A DNA stretch of 64,000 nt, taken from the NCBI RefSeq assembly GCF_022539505.1, contig NW_025899904.1, forward strand, positions 186,001 to 250,000. The letters run 5' to 3'. The notes under the pieces were generated by a model. It searched no databases. It had not been told where the DNA came from and saw only the letters and a list, made by a program, of their open reading frames with translations. The stretch is from Lolium rigidum. Its lineage: Eukaryota > Streptophyta > Magnoliopsida > Poales > Poaceae. A program made the translations under genes and the position numbers. Positions 20,801 to 32,303 of this stretch are shown piece by piece (the stretch's first letter is position 1; every line of letters starts with the position of its first letter).

Positions 20801-23800
20801 TTCATGCATGTCGTGTGGGAGCTGACCGGTAGAGGGGGTAATTGAAAAAAAGCCAAGCTACAACCTTATATTCTGAAACAAATGCCAAAAATCTATAGAC
20901 ATTATAAAAAGGAACGGAGGGAGTATCGTAAATAGATTTATCATAGTTAATAACTGATGAGAGTTATTGATGTTACAATTTCGATGTTTCGCATTACTGA
21001 CATGCTTATTGTTTGTTCTGATGTCATGTGTTGTAGGATCCTTCGCCTAAGCCAAACAGTGTAGCGACCTCATGTAAAGCTTTAGTATTAGCATTCCTGT
21101 ATACCATATTCTAAGAATTTAAATATTAAATAAAAATATATTATTCTTTTGAATCTTGATTTCATAATTTTAATTTGTTAAGGCAAAAAATAAAATTTGA
21201 AAATTTGAATTTCGAAAAAAATGTGATTTTCTAGAAAAATGTTGAGGCCATAATTCTCTGTATTTGAGTCTAGAATTTTGAATTAAAAAATCAAATCAGA
21301 AAAAGCTTTTCAATAAAACTTAAAAAAGGTTTGAAATATTATATCCACATATACTAAATCAATATGATTAGATCAAATCACGAAAAAATGTTTAGTTACT
21401 GTATTTATTTGGTGTTTTGAATGTTGATATTTTTCTGTTGACATGACCAAACTATACAAATTTTGACGTAGGACAAGGCATACAATCTGAGAGAAGTTTC
21501 TTTTGAAGTGGATAGCCCAAGGCCAAATATGGCCTGCAGTACAAACCAAACGCGTTCCACTATATTTTGTTTTCAATAAAAGATATTTATACTAAAGCAA
21601 GGACGTTTATATAACCATTATCGGTTTTAGCCACGCACTGGCCCTCCGCAGATTCAACCAAAGTATTACTCCCTAAAATAGTAATAATTCACGTGACAAA
21701 TGAACACAGGCAGAATTAAGCGAAATGCAGTTTTAGTACGTTCATTTATATTCCTGGAGTAGATAAATGCAACTGTTTTCACGCAGTTGACCAAACTGTA
21801 ACACGGTACGTTCAGTACTGACAAAATCAACTTGGTGACCTTTCCCCACTGTACATCGTTCCGTGTGTACATGCTTGATTATTTTAGGACTTGTTTATTT
21901 ATTTGGTTGAGTTTCCAACCGTAGAAGTTCTTATGGACGTAGGCATGCATCTCAATATCGCATGCGTGCTTTTCTTTCCACACCATTCGTGCTTTGTAGG
22001 ACAATCTTCGATCTGACCACTTTTTGATTCTGAACGTGAGTCAGTTAGTGTCAGGCGTCATTCACAATGTATTAACAGCTTTGGTAATCATTCAAAACGG
22101 ATCCATGTCATACAATCTATCTGGTTGCACTTCACATCGTCTTTGGATACAGTATATGTGTGCAAAACTATGTGGAACTGCGATTTGTCAACTCCAGAAT
22201 GATGTCAATTAATACGAAACAAAATCATAGATTAAAATATAACATCGGTGCAAATCATGCCGGAAATGTACATGGCTATATGGCTTTATGAGAAAGTTGT
22301 AGTTTGAGTTGTCATAGATTAAAATATAACATCGGTGCAAATCATGCCGGAAATGTACATGGCTATATGGCTTTATGAGAAAGTTGTAGTTTGAGTTGAA
22401 ACCCAACTTGCTCACTGAAATCGGACTATTGACCTGCTAATCCCGACCTTGTTCCTGTTTAGCACATCGTCAAAAGTGTGATTCTGATCCAGAACACATT
22501 TTTTTCTTAGTATTGTAAATGTAGTCCTTGATCCACATATCAAAATTCATCTTCCTCCTCCACCCTCACTTCCCCTATCCGCTTTCAACCCTAGGCGCGG
22601 TTGTGCTGTTGGTTGCGCGTGGCAGATAGGCATATACAGGGTGACTCGTACAGGTTCAAGGTGAGGATTGTCCTAGATTTGCAAATACTACGATCCCAAG
22701 TTTAGATATTGGCAAGTTGGTGCTCGACTTGTACCATTTCAAGATCAAGATTTTAAACAGGCTAGCCTCCTTTATTGCGAGGAAGAACGTGTCTCGTGTT
22801 TTATTGTAAAAACACAAATGGGTCATATTGCCGCACCAACCAATGGATTTTTTTTTTATTTCACATGTGAGTTGCTACCATGCCCGGTTGTACAAAATCC
22901 GGGTAAAAACATTCTGTTGATAAGGGTGCATTATCTTTACACAAAATACATAAGAGAATTTAATAAAATGAGTATGTGTTGTTCACAAACAAACGAATAA
23001 AGAATAATAGGAAGACTTGTGCCTTATGTTAAATAAGAAAAATAGTACTCCCTCCATCCCAAAATATAAGGCATCTAAGGATTAGTTAAAAGTCAATGTT
23101 TTTAAAGTTTGACCAAGTTTATACACAAAAATATAAATATTTACAATACTAAATCATTATCAATAGATTCACCCTAAAGTATATTTTCTTAATATGTCAA
23201 TTTGATATTGTAGATGTAAATATTTTTTTCTAAATATTTGATCAAAGTTTGTAAGGTTTGACTTTTGACCAATCCTTAGACGCCTTACATTTTGGGACGG
23301 AGGGAGTAGTACATACTTAGTGTCACATTATAAAGAGTAATAATAGCTTCAATTCTATTCTAAAAGTGTAGATAGAAATAGGAGTCGAGTTGGTTGGGTT
23401 GTACATCCACTATCTGAACTTATTGAGCTCGAATCCCTTATTTTTCACAATACTTGTATCACATGAATGTAGATATGTGCAAGGTTCAAAATGGCGCTAG
23501 GCGCTAAGCGTTCTGCCACCGGATAGCTCCTAGGGAGCCTAGACGTGCATTCTATACGACAACATCAGTTGGGAAAATGAAATGGTCAATTTGTCGCCGA
23601 TGAGGAGCATTCTTGTCTAAGGAAGTTAAATACTTGCTGACTAACTAGCCGTCACGAACCATGAGTACATGTATGCATCATATATATGTGGACTATAAAT
23701 GTGCCAACACTATTCATTTTATTATCTAGATATGTTTTGATTTTTTTTCTATCTTTTGTCTTACTCGGTCCAATCGATCATGTATATGTTATGTTTATTC

Positions 23801-26800
23801 TGATGAACTTGCAACTGCACACTCCCATTGAAGTATCTTTATTGTTCACTTGTACCTTTAACATTATTTGTTCACCACATTTTATTGTGTTACATAAAAG
23901 GTTCGTTTCTTATCTATTTTCTATGATAACCATTCAATTATTTATGATATTTTTTTACATGTCAAGTATCTCTTGTTCTACGAATCAATCATGCATACAA
24001 TATTTTCAAAAGGCAAATTTTGTTTACCCTCTCACAAGTACAAGTAACATGATTATCCAATTAATCCATGAGCTGGTTTTTCCTAAATCAGCCTTGTCTT
24101 TTCATAATACCATACCACTTACCACAAAAGCTCATGTCGTGTTGGTTGCATGCATGTGTTTTCTCTTGTTTCGGTTGGGACATGCCTAGGGGCACTTGCT
24201 CGTGTTTGGTTGCTTGCATTGCATGAGGGAGCAGTTGTGACACCCGTTTTTGGTTGCTTGCACATGAGAAATTTGGCTTCACCCTATGTTTATACCTCTT
24301 CTCAAGAGTGTTGATCTTTACATAGTACCATCAAATTAACATGAAAGAAACATGAGACTAAGTCAAATTACAACCCTACGATGCGATGGAAGTATTGACT
24401 TAACAGTTATAGTCTAACTACTTAACAAGTGGAAATACTTGGTCTATTAATTGGAAAATCACAATGACACGAACAATGTTTAACTGCCATAGTAAGATCC
24501 TTGTGGATCCTCGGTTTGCCAACATTGTCTCGGCACACACTATCCTTTTTATTGTCCAAGCAACATTTATCGGTTGGTACCACATCATGACCTTGCTTAG
24601 TGGAGTCAACCGCCACATCCTCCTCCTGTGGCACTCTCATCAATAGCAAACCCATGTATCCAGTTTTGAAAAATGCAACATGCAGACAAGCTTAACTTGG
24701 GTGGCCAAAGGGTGGAAATACTTTTGATCTAGGCTCTTCCATCTATTCTTCAAAGCCGCAAATGCCTTCTCAACTTTCAATCTAAGGCTTGAGTGCCGAC
24801 ACCTAAAGATTTTTGTAGCATTATGAGGATAGTTCTGATGGTACCTAGTGCTTCTGAACAGCCAAGCCGACATGCATATCCATTATCTTCCAAGTGGAAC
24901 ATTAACTATGAAGTAAATAGGAACAAACCCTAAACCCGTGGCTCACTGCAAGGTATGAAGGTCTACAATATTATCTCGAGGGGCACTTAACACATGTAGT
25001 CTAAAGAAACTTTCATTTAGAATGTTTACATTACGACTGTGATCCTTCCCAACCACCTAAGACATGAGAACTTGAGAAAAAAATCAATAATAGGTACTCC
25101 CTTCTCTGTTCACTATTGTAAGACCGTTTAGACATTTCAAAGTGGACTAGTTTTAGATCAAAATGAGTGAACCTGCACGCTAAAATTAGACTAGGTACGG
25201 ACCAAAATGAGTGAATCTACAAAAGTTTAAAGATCTTACATTAGTAAGCGGAGAGAGTTGCACATTCTATGTTCCCCTAAATGCTACAAGCATTGATTGG
25301 TGTTGAAGTGTAATTAGTGGATTGCACTAACCCTTTTCATCGGTTTAGACTTTTGGTTGCGTTGGTTTGTGCATGGAGATTGATATGCTATCATAGCCTA
25401 AGATCTTGAGTTCGACTCTTGGCTTTTGCAACTTATCCTAAAAAAATTGTCGCCGCCCTTGTGTTCACATATAGGCATGTTGAGTCATACCTCTGAATCA
25501 CGGGTCCATTTATAAGGCATCTTTAGCCTACCTCTGTGTTTACACATGTTGACCTGTCTTCCCCCTCACACGTGAGGAGGGGAGTGTATATGTGGATTGT
25601 AGTAACCCTTTCCATCAGTCCACATGCAAGTCCTCTTGAATCATACCTCCGAGTCACCGGTCCACCTACAAGGCCTCTTGATCCTACCTGTGCGTTTACA
25701 GATGTTGAATTATCTTCCTCGTCACACGTGAGGGGGGAACGAAGTGTATACGTGGATTGTACTAGTCCTATCCATTGGTTCGGATTTTTGGTTGCGTTCG
25801 CTAGTGAATGAAGCTTGACATGGTATCTCAGCATAAGGTCTCGAGCTCGAGCTCAAGTCCTGGCGTGCGCACTTGATCCTAAAATTGATGTTGCCCTACG
25901 GCATTCACATGCATGCCTCTTGAGTCATAACTCTGAGTCCGCGGTCCATGTACAAGGCCTCTTGAGCCAATCTCTGAGACTCTACATGTGTTGACCCCAA
26001 ATGCAAATGGGGTGTTGTAGTGTATAGGTGGATTGTACTTGTCATTTCCATCACTTTGAAATTTTGGTTGCGTTGGCTAGTGCATGAAGCTTGACAATTG
26101 ACACGCTGGGGTGTACCATTGACAACATGAAAAAACGGTTATGCTGATGACACGGTTATATGAGAAACTTGAGAGTGCTTAGCGTATTCCATATCTTGAA
26201 GTATGGATACCATCTTAGAGTCTCTCTTACCTTCTTTGGTGTGTCACCAGTTGGTGGCTTGATCACCTCACCTTTAAGCTCGCCACATGCATACAAGACT
26301 TTCTTGAAATACCGATGGACTCTATTAATGGATCTCCGAAGTTGTTGTGAATCAGTGTAAACCTCTAGTTTATCACCAACAACTTGAAGGAATATTGCCA
26401 CTTGCTAGCACAAAGTTGTGTGGATGCTATCATGCAGTAAACATATCCCGAAATGTTTTGCAAAGATGGAAAGGGAGGCTCTTCTTATATGAGCATTTGT
26501 ATGGCATCTACATCTCTACAATTGTAGATGCTGACAAGCCACCCTATCCACATCTTGCCATGCATATCTTATTAGGAGAGAAGGGCCATCATTCCCCCTC
26601 TTGCAGACCAAGAGTAGCCACTCATGCATTGTAGCTACGGAGGGTTGAGGCCTATATAGCAGGACCCATTTGTCGTCCTATTGTAGGTCACCAGAGTATG
26701 GGGCATGTACACTATCTTTCCAGTGAAGTCAACCTAACTAACTTGAAGGTGGGGGTATAGGGATTTTACCGCCGCCGCAAAAGTGGAGGAATGACGTGGT

Positions 26801-29800
26801 TGGAAACGAAGGAGAGGTGAACTGGTACTTAGTGGTGATGGAGGTGCGCAGCTGCTGGAGACAAACAAGAGACTAGCCGGTGGTAGGGAGAAGGATCAGT
26901 GCTGCACTACCTCAAGAGAACTTGAGGATTTTTCGTAGTCGACATCTCTCCATCGGAGCTCCCACCTATCCTCATGTTTCTCCTCGAGCAAGCTTTGCTA
27001 CCTAGAATCTAGTGAATAAAGGCATTCCTTGTAGGTATGGCTGGGGGTGCTTTAATCCGGTGGCGCCATCCTAAACCCTAAATCAAGCATTTAGAGGGAC
27101 AAATTTAGCTTCTCTCGGCCTTGGTTGCCCCTCATGCAGGAAACCAATCACGCCCCTAGCAATCTGGAGTGGTGTGACATATGGCTCGATGGATGTGAGA
27201 TGAAAGGAGTAATCTTGTCTAGTAAGATTGGGAAACATGCCTAAATTTAAGATTGAAGTCATAAATCGAGGTTTGAAGACACGAGGCCACCTAAATTTAA
27301 GAGTGATGTGACATACGGAGTTTTTTCCCCTAAGTTATATCGTGTATGCTCCTTTATGTAGTACATTCCTTTTTCGGTAAAGGGAATATATTGATATCAC
27401 AAAGATACTAAATACACCTAGCCTATGCAACAACGTGATGCCCTAGTGGCATTACGGATGCACACAACTACAAAAGAAGAAGAAATATTCCTTGAAGCAG
27501 AATTATTAACACCACCAAGACAACACTAGAAGTCCAGCTCCTCCAAAAGTGACACACATCTAAGAAGGAAACAGTGCACAAGCGCAAAAGATCTTAGATT
27601 TTCACCCTGGAACAAAACAATACCTTCAACAAAATCATTGCCAGGCACAACCAATAAAGGTCATACCTTGAATTTTCACCCTGAGAGGTAAGACCTTGAA
27701 CATATGCCCCCACTTGCAATGCCAATGCTCCAAGTCAGAAATCACCAAGTCAATTCCTCGTCTTCACAAAGACCGAAATCACCATAGTTAAGTCTTTACA
27801 TCCACCTTAGTGGCATTTCGCTGGCTTCACCATGGAATGAGAAAGCGTGCTCCATAATGGTCATACCCAGCTTCGCAGTGCTCCCTCGGAAACCAAACGG
27901 CTAGAGAAAACATAGATGTGCACGACCGAATTTCACCCGATCCAGCAATTTCCAGGCATGAATCACCCAAAGGAGTTCGATAGGGACTCGCAACCGGCAG
28001 ATCTTCATCTTGGCATGAGTTGGAATAGTAGGAAAACCACCATTATTTGGTTGGGCCAGCAGCCCCCTCACAGCCGGCCGGCTTCCGGCGAACAGATGGA
28101 ACGGGCCAACCCGTTCTGGCCCAGATCAAACCAAAGGTTGGCCCCAGATCGAACACGCGAGGGAGGTTCCGAGAGGCAGGAACGCATGCTCGAGGAGCGC
28201 CACCGCCCGCCGCCGCCAGAGCACCACCACAAGCAGCCCAACTCCGTCTCCTTCGTGCCTCCCTGCCGTGCGCCAGCAAGCACCACCCAAACAACGAGCA
28301 CCGCCACCCCGTCGCTGCCTGGTCTCCACCTGCACCGCCCCGAAGTCGAACCCCCCCATGCGAAGGGAGCTTGACGGGTCATGCCGCCCTTCGACAGCCA
28401 GGTGTGGTCGCCACCGCCTGCGACGGCAGCAGCCGGTGGGGTGGGATCGGATCTTGTGGGCTTGGGAGGTGTGGGGTCCTTCGGAACCGCCCTCGCGTGA
28501 GCGGCCCGGGAGGAGATGATAGAATTCAGTGATAAAAACATATCTATAAAAATGGGGAGAACTTCACTTCCCGACCTCTGCACCAACTAGGGATGCACAC
28601 AACCATTAAGCATGAGTACTAGGATTTTTAATCTTGGTGCAGATTAAAGCTTAGTCCTCAAGATAAATTGCATGAGCACCAGATCCAGCCTAACTATGAA
28701 CCTAAATTCGTGGATTTGAACTCATGTGTTGGGTTCTGTAGTACATTCTGGCTGATTGTAGTAGTTAGTATCTGCACTTTGGAGTGTGACCAATGTCACC
28801 ACGCTTTTTTGATGTTCAGCCATCCAATGCGTCAGATGCAGTTTTACATGGAACATTTAATCTCTTCGGCATTAGAACTTCTCATTTGAATCTACCACCA
28901 GCAATATATTGTCTAACTACTCAGCATGACGGTTGAAACCTACGCTTACTCATCGGAGCATGGTCTCACCCAAGATGTGATTTTTTTACTCTCTTTTCAT
29001 AGTCATTTTCATCTGCTAAGGGTGTTGTCATATTGTTCATTATTCTTTAGCATTCTTGGTATATTATTCCATCCTCATTTAGGATGGGAGGGCGAGGTCC
29101 AAGCCACAATATTGTGCATACTGGACATATATTTATGCTATATACACAGTAATATCATGAAAATGTCCTATGAGTTGGTGGGCTAGGGCCCACTTTGCCC
29201 CAACTAAGCTTTAGCACTAGTTTGGAGGTTGTGGCCACACAAAAAACTACCGAGTTAGGAACGAGGTAATATGTAATAGGATAAGAGTAGAATTGATTGA
29301 AGAAAAGCTAGTTCAACACTGACTAAGGTGATTTGGGCATATCCGAGGCCTCAAGAAGCAGTAGTAGAATCCTAAAGGGTAGGAAAAATATCATGAGGGA
29401 CACATGTGACCAAAGTTGACATGGGGGGATGCGGTAAAAAGGGACTTGAAGGATTGGAATGTACCTTAAGATTTTGCTCCTAATAGAACTGCATGGAAAT
29501 CACCAATCCATGTGCCGGCATCTTAGTATATTGCTTACTCGTTTCTCTTGTTCTCTTGGTTTCATATCTAGCCTACCCCAGCTAGCTTGGAACAAAGGCT
29601 TTGATGTGGATGTTGCTTATCGTCGGCTATACCTGGGCATTTGTCAGGCTGGGTGGAAAAAAGTTCACCGCAGAAAATCTAGGCCCAGTCCTGGCTAGGC
29701 AGAGGAAAATTCTGCCGGGCCTCTTCACTACTATGCAGAAAATGCAGGCTCGGCCCTGGCCCGATCACTGGACCAGGCTTGGTCCGGGATTTTCTGGCCG

Positions 29801-32303
29801 ACCAGGCCAGGCTGCCCTTGCCCAGCTATATCGTGGGCCTTTATAGCTTTTGTTTAATTAACCTATGATTATTTTCATTCTCACAATCAGTTAAGAATGC
29901 AAACAGTTTGATGAGTATTTGTTATCAGTGTTTGAAGATAATTTGCATATGTCAATATGAAACAACAGATTATCGTAGAAATCAACGATGGTTCAAATGT
30001 AGCATATATCTTTTATTGAGATATTCATGCCATGCACTGGATACCCTAATAATATTGATGTGTACATCCAGTGACTTAACATTTGTTGCTCTTATGCAGT
30101 ATGGACAAAATTCTTGAGCGGTATGAGCGCTACTCCTATGCAGAAAAAGTGCTCATTTCAACCGAATCTGAAATTCAGGTAACATAAAAACAAACAGTGT
30201 GTTTTTATTTGGCTATGAACTGTGAGTAAAATTCTACTGTGATATTTTGAACTTTATTAATTAGACCACTATGTATTTTTAAATTCTTTTTATGAGCTAT
30301 CAAGTTACTTAATTCAATTGTAGCTACTGACTCCTGGTTCATTTTGTTTCTGTCTGCTATTCAGTTTTTCTTTGGTGAATGCTTAGGCATCTAACTTTAT
30401 GCTTTACTAAATTATCAGTAGTAGATTGAAATGCATGGGATGAGCGGCAATTCTAAATTAGCTAATTGAGTTTCCAAAAGAGTAGAAAGAAAATTTGACA
30501 GACATATAATAGGGTGAATAAAAGTGTGTGCATTTATGAGAATCAGAACTTTTTCCTAGATTTATCGCTGATCTTAACACAAATCATTGATTCTCCAGAC
30601 CTTTGGCTGTATTATTCTACCATCGGCCATTAAGGATCATGCGACACTAGTTGTCATCTCTGGTTTCTTCCTACAGCTTGTCTGAGGCTATAGTCCAGCA
30701 AAACAAAGAGATCTAGTAAGGTTCAACTAGGAGCTCCAGAACCTAACTGCTAGTTTTTGGCCAATTTTCAATCACTTCCAATGGTATTTGATATAAACCA
30801 AGTTGCAGCTCAAACTGATAGGTCCAACCAGTTTTATCTTATTTCTGACAGACAAATTCAGCATGTATGTATGACGAAGAATATTGAAGAATGTTATTTC
30901 TGTAACAAATAAAAGAGTGTACATATATACAATGTCGTGTTTAATATTATACCTCCTTTGAAGCCCTTTGGTATTACGAGATGTTATTTTTACACCTAAT
31001 GTAAGACTTCTTGCACTGAACTAATTAATTTGAAGTTACGAAATTCAAGTACAAAGCACAGACCAATCCTTTGTATTCGCTCCCTGCTTGATCCTTGTTC
31101 TTAGGTCTCTTAAGAGTCTAAGTTCAGGTCTGACTTAATGAACTTGATTTATCATTCATGTCCTTGTACCTTCTTATTTCACTCAAACTTAGTAATGGAA
31201 ACCTCATTTGCTTTTGTAGGGAAACTGGTGCCATGAATATAGGAAACTGAAGGCGAAGGTTGAGACAATTCAGAGATGTCAAAAGTAATTTGTAGTTATT
31301 TTGGTTTTGGTTGGCAGTATGTTGTATACTTTGTTAAGATAAACGTGTCTGAACTTCTACACCCTGCACCTGTAGGCATCTAATGGGAGAGGATCTTGAA
31401 TCATTGAATCTCAAGGAGTTGCAGCAACTAGAGCAGCAGCTGGAAAGTTCACTGAAACATATTAGATCCAGAAAGGTAGATACATCAATACAGCAACAGA
31501 ATACATGGAAAAAACAAGAAATTACACTTGCAGAAAAAGTTCAGAAAAGTACACTTCACTCAGATTCTAGACTGAGATATACACGTTATGTTGATGCGTT
31601 TTATTACGTTCAAGCGCTGATAACTAAAAATTCTGTATGTGTGCAGAGCCAGCTTATGCACGAATCCATATCTGAGCTTCAAAAGAAGGTGATTTTTTTT
31701 TGTCAACCTTGCATCCTTGAACCGGTAGCAGAGCTGGCAAACTTGTCATGAGAATATTTAGCAAACTTGCATCCTTACATCCATTTATGAGATGTATGCA
31801 AGTATTCAGTGCTTTACACAAAACCTCATTTTTTATGCTGCAGGAGAGGTCACTGCAGGAGGAGAATAAAATTCTCCAGAAGGAAGTAAGCTACAGTTGC
31901 TTTTATGGTTCAACCGATCTATACTGTTTCATCAAACCAAGTTAAATTGACAGAAACCCTGGTCCCTTCCTGCAGCTCATAGAGAAGCAGAAGGCCCACA
32001 CGCAGCAAGGGCAGTGGGAGCAAACTCAGCCCCAAACCAGCTCTTCCTCCTCCTCCTTTATGATGGGGGAAGCTACCCCAGCAACAAATCGCAGGTGATG
32101 TACATTCACGGTCCTTCCCTATCCAGGCCATTTTACTTCCATTCTTTTGACTCTTAAGTAACAAAATAATACACTATTGTTATGTTGGGTTGTGCAGTAA
32201 TCCCCCAGCAGCGGCCAGCGACAGAGCAGAGGATGCGACGGGGCAGCCTCCGGCTCGCCCGGGGCTTCCACCATGGATGGTGAGTCACATCAACAATGGC
32301 TGA
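17890..32303 (+). CDS. VRN1: VRN1 (AP1/FUL-clade MIKC MADS-box transcription factor), eight coding exons
   Basis: Nuclear transcription factor that promotes the vegetative-to-reproductive transition; in temperate cereals it is induced by vernalization and represses flowering repressors. Coding exons: 17890-18074, 30100-30178, 31220-31284, 31376-31475, 31647-31688, 31844-31885, 31976-32094, 32198-32303 (738 nt, 245 residues). All introns are GT...AG. Exon lengths 185/79/65/100/42/42 match my memory of the grass VRN1 pattern. MADS domain residues 1-60 ([20 protein letters not shown]), I region to about 90, K domain about 91-171 with heptad Leu/Gln ([19 protein letters not shown]), then a C-terminal region rich in Gln/Ser ending [12 protein letters not shown], the FUL-type motif. 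[20 protein letters not shown] places it with VRN1/OsMADS14 rather than FUL2/OsMADS15. The start is the only ATG preceding the MADS domain. No disabling changes are seen. Residue 61 is Ala where I recall Ser in related proteins. Confidence 0.96.
20037..20130. mobile_element. One-ended Stowaway/mariner-type MITE fragment
   Basis: Starts at a TA with CCTCCGTCCCATGAAAACATG, the usual end of a grass mariner-type MITE, and runs through a short palindromic stretch (TCTAGATGCC... TGTCTAGATAC). No matching right end was found, so it is truncated or decayed. Confidence 0.55.
20504..20923. mobile_element. Stowaway-like MITE with ~42-bp terminal inverted repeats
   Basis: The left end CTCCATCCGTTCCATTCTAT and the reverse complement of the right end CTCCCTCCGTTCCTTTTTAT continue to match over about 42 bp. 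TA dinucleotides flank both sides (20502-20503 and 20924-20925). 420 bp is long for the class, so the interior may hold extra sequence. Confidence 0.8.
22225..22398. repeat. 87-bp perfect tandem duplication in VRN1 intron 1
   Basis: Copy 1 at 22225-22311 and copy 2 at 22312-22398 (starting TCATAGATTAAAATATAACA, ending TTTGAGTTG) appear identical with no spacer. Identity implies a recent duplication, or an assembly artefact. Both copies contain short A/T tracts and the palindromic-looking CATGGCTATATGGC. Confidence 0.9.
23048..23306. mobile_element. Stowaway MITE
   Basis: 259 bp between TA dinucleotides (23046-23047, 23307-23308). Left end CTCCCTCCATCCCAAAATAT, right end reverse complement CTCCCTCCGTCCCAAAATGT, followed on both sides by complementary AAGGCATCTAAGGATT... 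and ...AATCCTTAGACGCCTTA. AT-rich, with potential to fold into one long hairpin. Confidence 0.92.
24430..24873 (-). pseudogene. Harbinger transposase, C-terminal DDE fragment
   Basis: The minus strand reads [20 protein letters not shown], then [20 protein letters not shown], then [16 protein letters not shown]. This resembles the final part of the PIF/Harbinger DDE nuclease, where a conserved Glu follows the RHSSLR-type segment (here VEKAF). The canonical Cys-Cys-x-Leu-His-Asn end is altered and followed by stops. The N-terminal part lies upstream in coding direction at 26401-26156, separated by later insertions. Confidence 0.75.
25097..25257. mobile_element. Degenerate Stowaway-like MITE
   Basis: Left end TACTCCCTTCTCTGTTCACTA, right end ATTAGTAAGCGGAGAGAG, with inner inverted repeats around AAAATGAGTGAA(C/T)CT. 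The right TA is mutated. It sits inside the Harbinger remnant, so it is younger than that element. Confidence 0.7.
25301..26096 (+). mobile_element. TRIM-like array: four short LTR copies alternating with three internal segments
   Basis: Related ~85-bp LTR-like units: A 25301-25385, B about 25582-25620 (truncated), C about 25736-25820, D 26013-26096. Shared core GTGGATTG(C/T)ACT...TTTTGGTTGCGTT...GTGAATGAAGCTTGACA. Unit C is followed by TGGTATCTCAGC and unit A by TGCTATCATAGC, both variants of the initiator-Met tRNA site TGGTATCAGAGC. Internal segments (25386-25581, 25621-25735, 25821-26012) share TTGAGTCATACCTCTGAGTC and end in CACACGTGAGG(A/G)GGGGA-type polypurine tracts. Outer flanks ATTGG (25296-25300) and ATTGA (26097-26101) look like a target duplication with one change. 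The element has no protein and depends on Copia enzymes from elsewhere. Confidence 0.75.
26156..26401 (-). pseudogene. Harbinger transposase, N-terminal fragment
   Basis: The minus frame reads [20 protein letters not shown], then [20 protein letters not shown], then [16 protein letters not shown]. This is the region just ahead of the first catalytic Asp in PIF/Harbinger transposases (Arg-Ser-x-x-Thr-Ile...Phe, then Tyr-Pro-Tyr-Phe-Lys). The expected Asp-Gly-Thr-His segment appears decayed at about 26120-26150, where the - strand reads GTTGTCAATGGTACACC. Confidence 0.75.
27361..28540 (-). mobile_element. Probable non-LTR retrotransposon piece, minus strand
   Basis: The left end CCTTTTTCGGTAAAGGGAATATATTGATATC is, as its reverse complement, a typical 3' terminus of a grass LINE. 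It is followed by sequence shifting from AT-rich to very GC-rich at 28060-28510. Open frames inside the GC-rich part exist in several frames and are not recognisable. Boundaries and class are tentative. Confidence 0.4.
29235..29615 (+). pseudogene. LINE reverse-transcriptase C-terminal fragment
   Basis: Conceptual + strand translation in shifting frames gives LRWFGHI-like residues (29320-29345), then a [12 protein letters not shown] stretch (29440-29465), then [15 protein letters not shown] after a Pro-rich spacer. This is the usual order at the 3' end of grass RIX LINEs (LRWFGH, VKRDLK.WN, then a GTKALMLL-like tail). It is heavily decayed and 5'-truncated. Confidence 0.65.

Larger units (their letters stand above)
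24189..27155 (-). mobile_element. PIF/Harbinger DNA transposon remnant in VRN1 intron 1
   Basis: Candidate ends GGGGCACTTGCTCG (left) and reverse complement GGGCGTGATTGG (right), both leading into GGTTGC/GGTTTC...TGCATGAGGG-like sequence, flanked by a 3-bp duplication CTA (24186-24188 and 27156-27158). The interior encodes minus-strand Harbinger transposase pieces at 26401-26156 and 24873-24430. A TRIM array (25301-26096) and a MITE (25097-25257) are nested inside. The ends are decayed, so the exact borders are moderately sure; the transposase identity is firmer. Confidence 0.7.
18075..30099 (+). promoter_or_regulatory. VRN1: VRN1 intron 1 (12,025 bp)
   Basis: GT donor inside a Cys codon (TG|T) at 18075 and acceptor TCTTATGCAG at 30099. 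In wheat and barley, deletions or insertions in the first kilobases of this intron reduce the vernalization requirement; that is known for the family and not tested here. The first ~1.9 kb (18075-20036) has no recognisable transposon and is the best candidate for conserved regulatory DNA. The rest contains MITEs (20037, 20504, 23048, 25097), an 87-bp tandem duplication (22225), a PIF/Harbinger remnant (24189-27155) with a TRIM array, and non-LTR pieces (27361-28540, 29235-29615). I see nothing specific in 20926-22224, 22400-23045, 23310-24188, 28541-29234 or 29616-30099. Confidence 0.9.

Noticed and set aside
23686..24189. Hydrophobic frame of 167 codons in VRN1 intron 1
   Set aside because: AT-rich intronic DNA yields Phe/Ile/Leu-rich chance frames; no start context or recognisable domain.
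27916..28374. Pro/Gln-rich frame of 152 codons in VRN1 intron 1
   Set aside because: Composition follows the GC-rich DNA, several frames are open at once, and the segment belongs to a probable non-LTR element.
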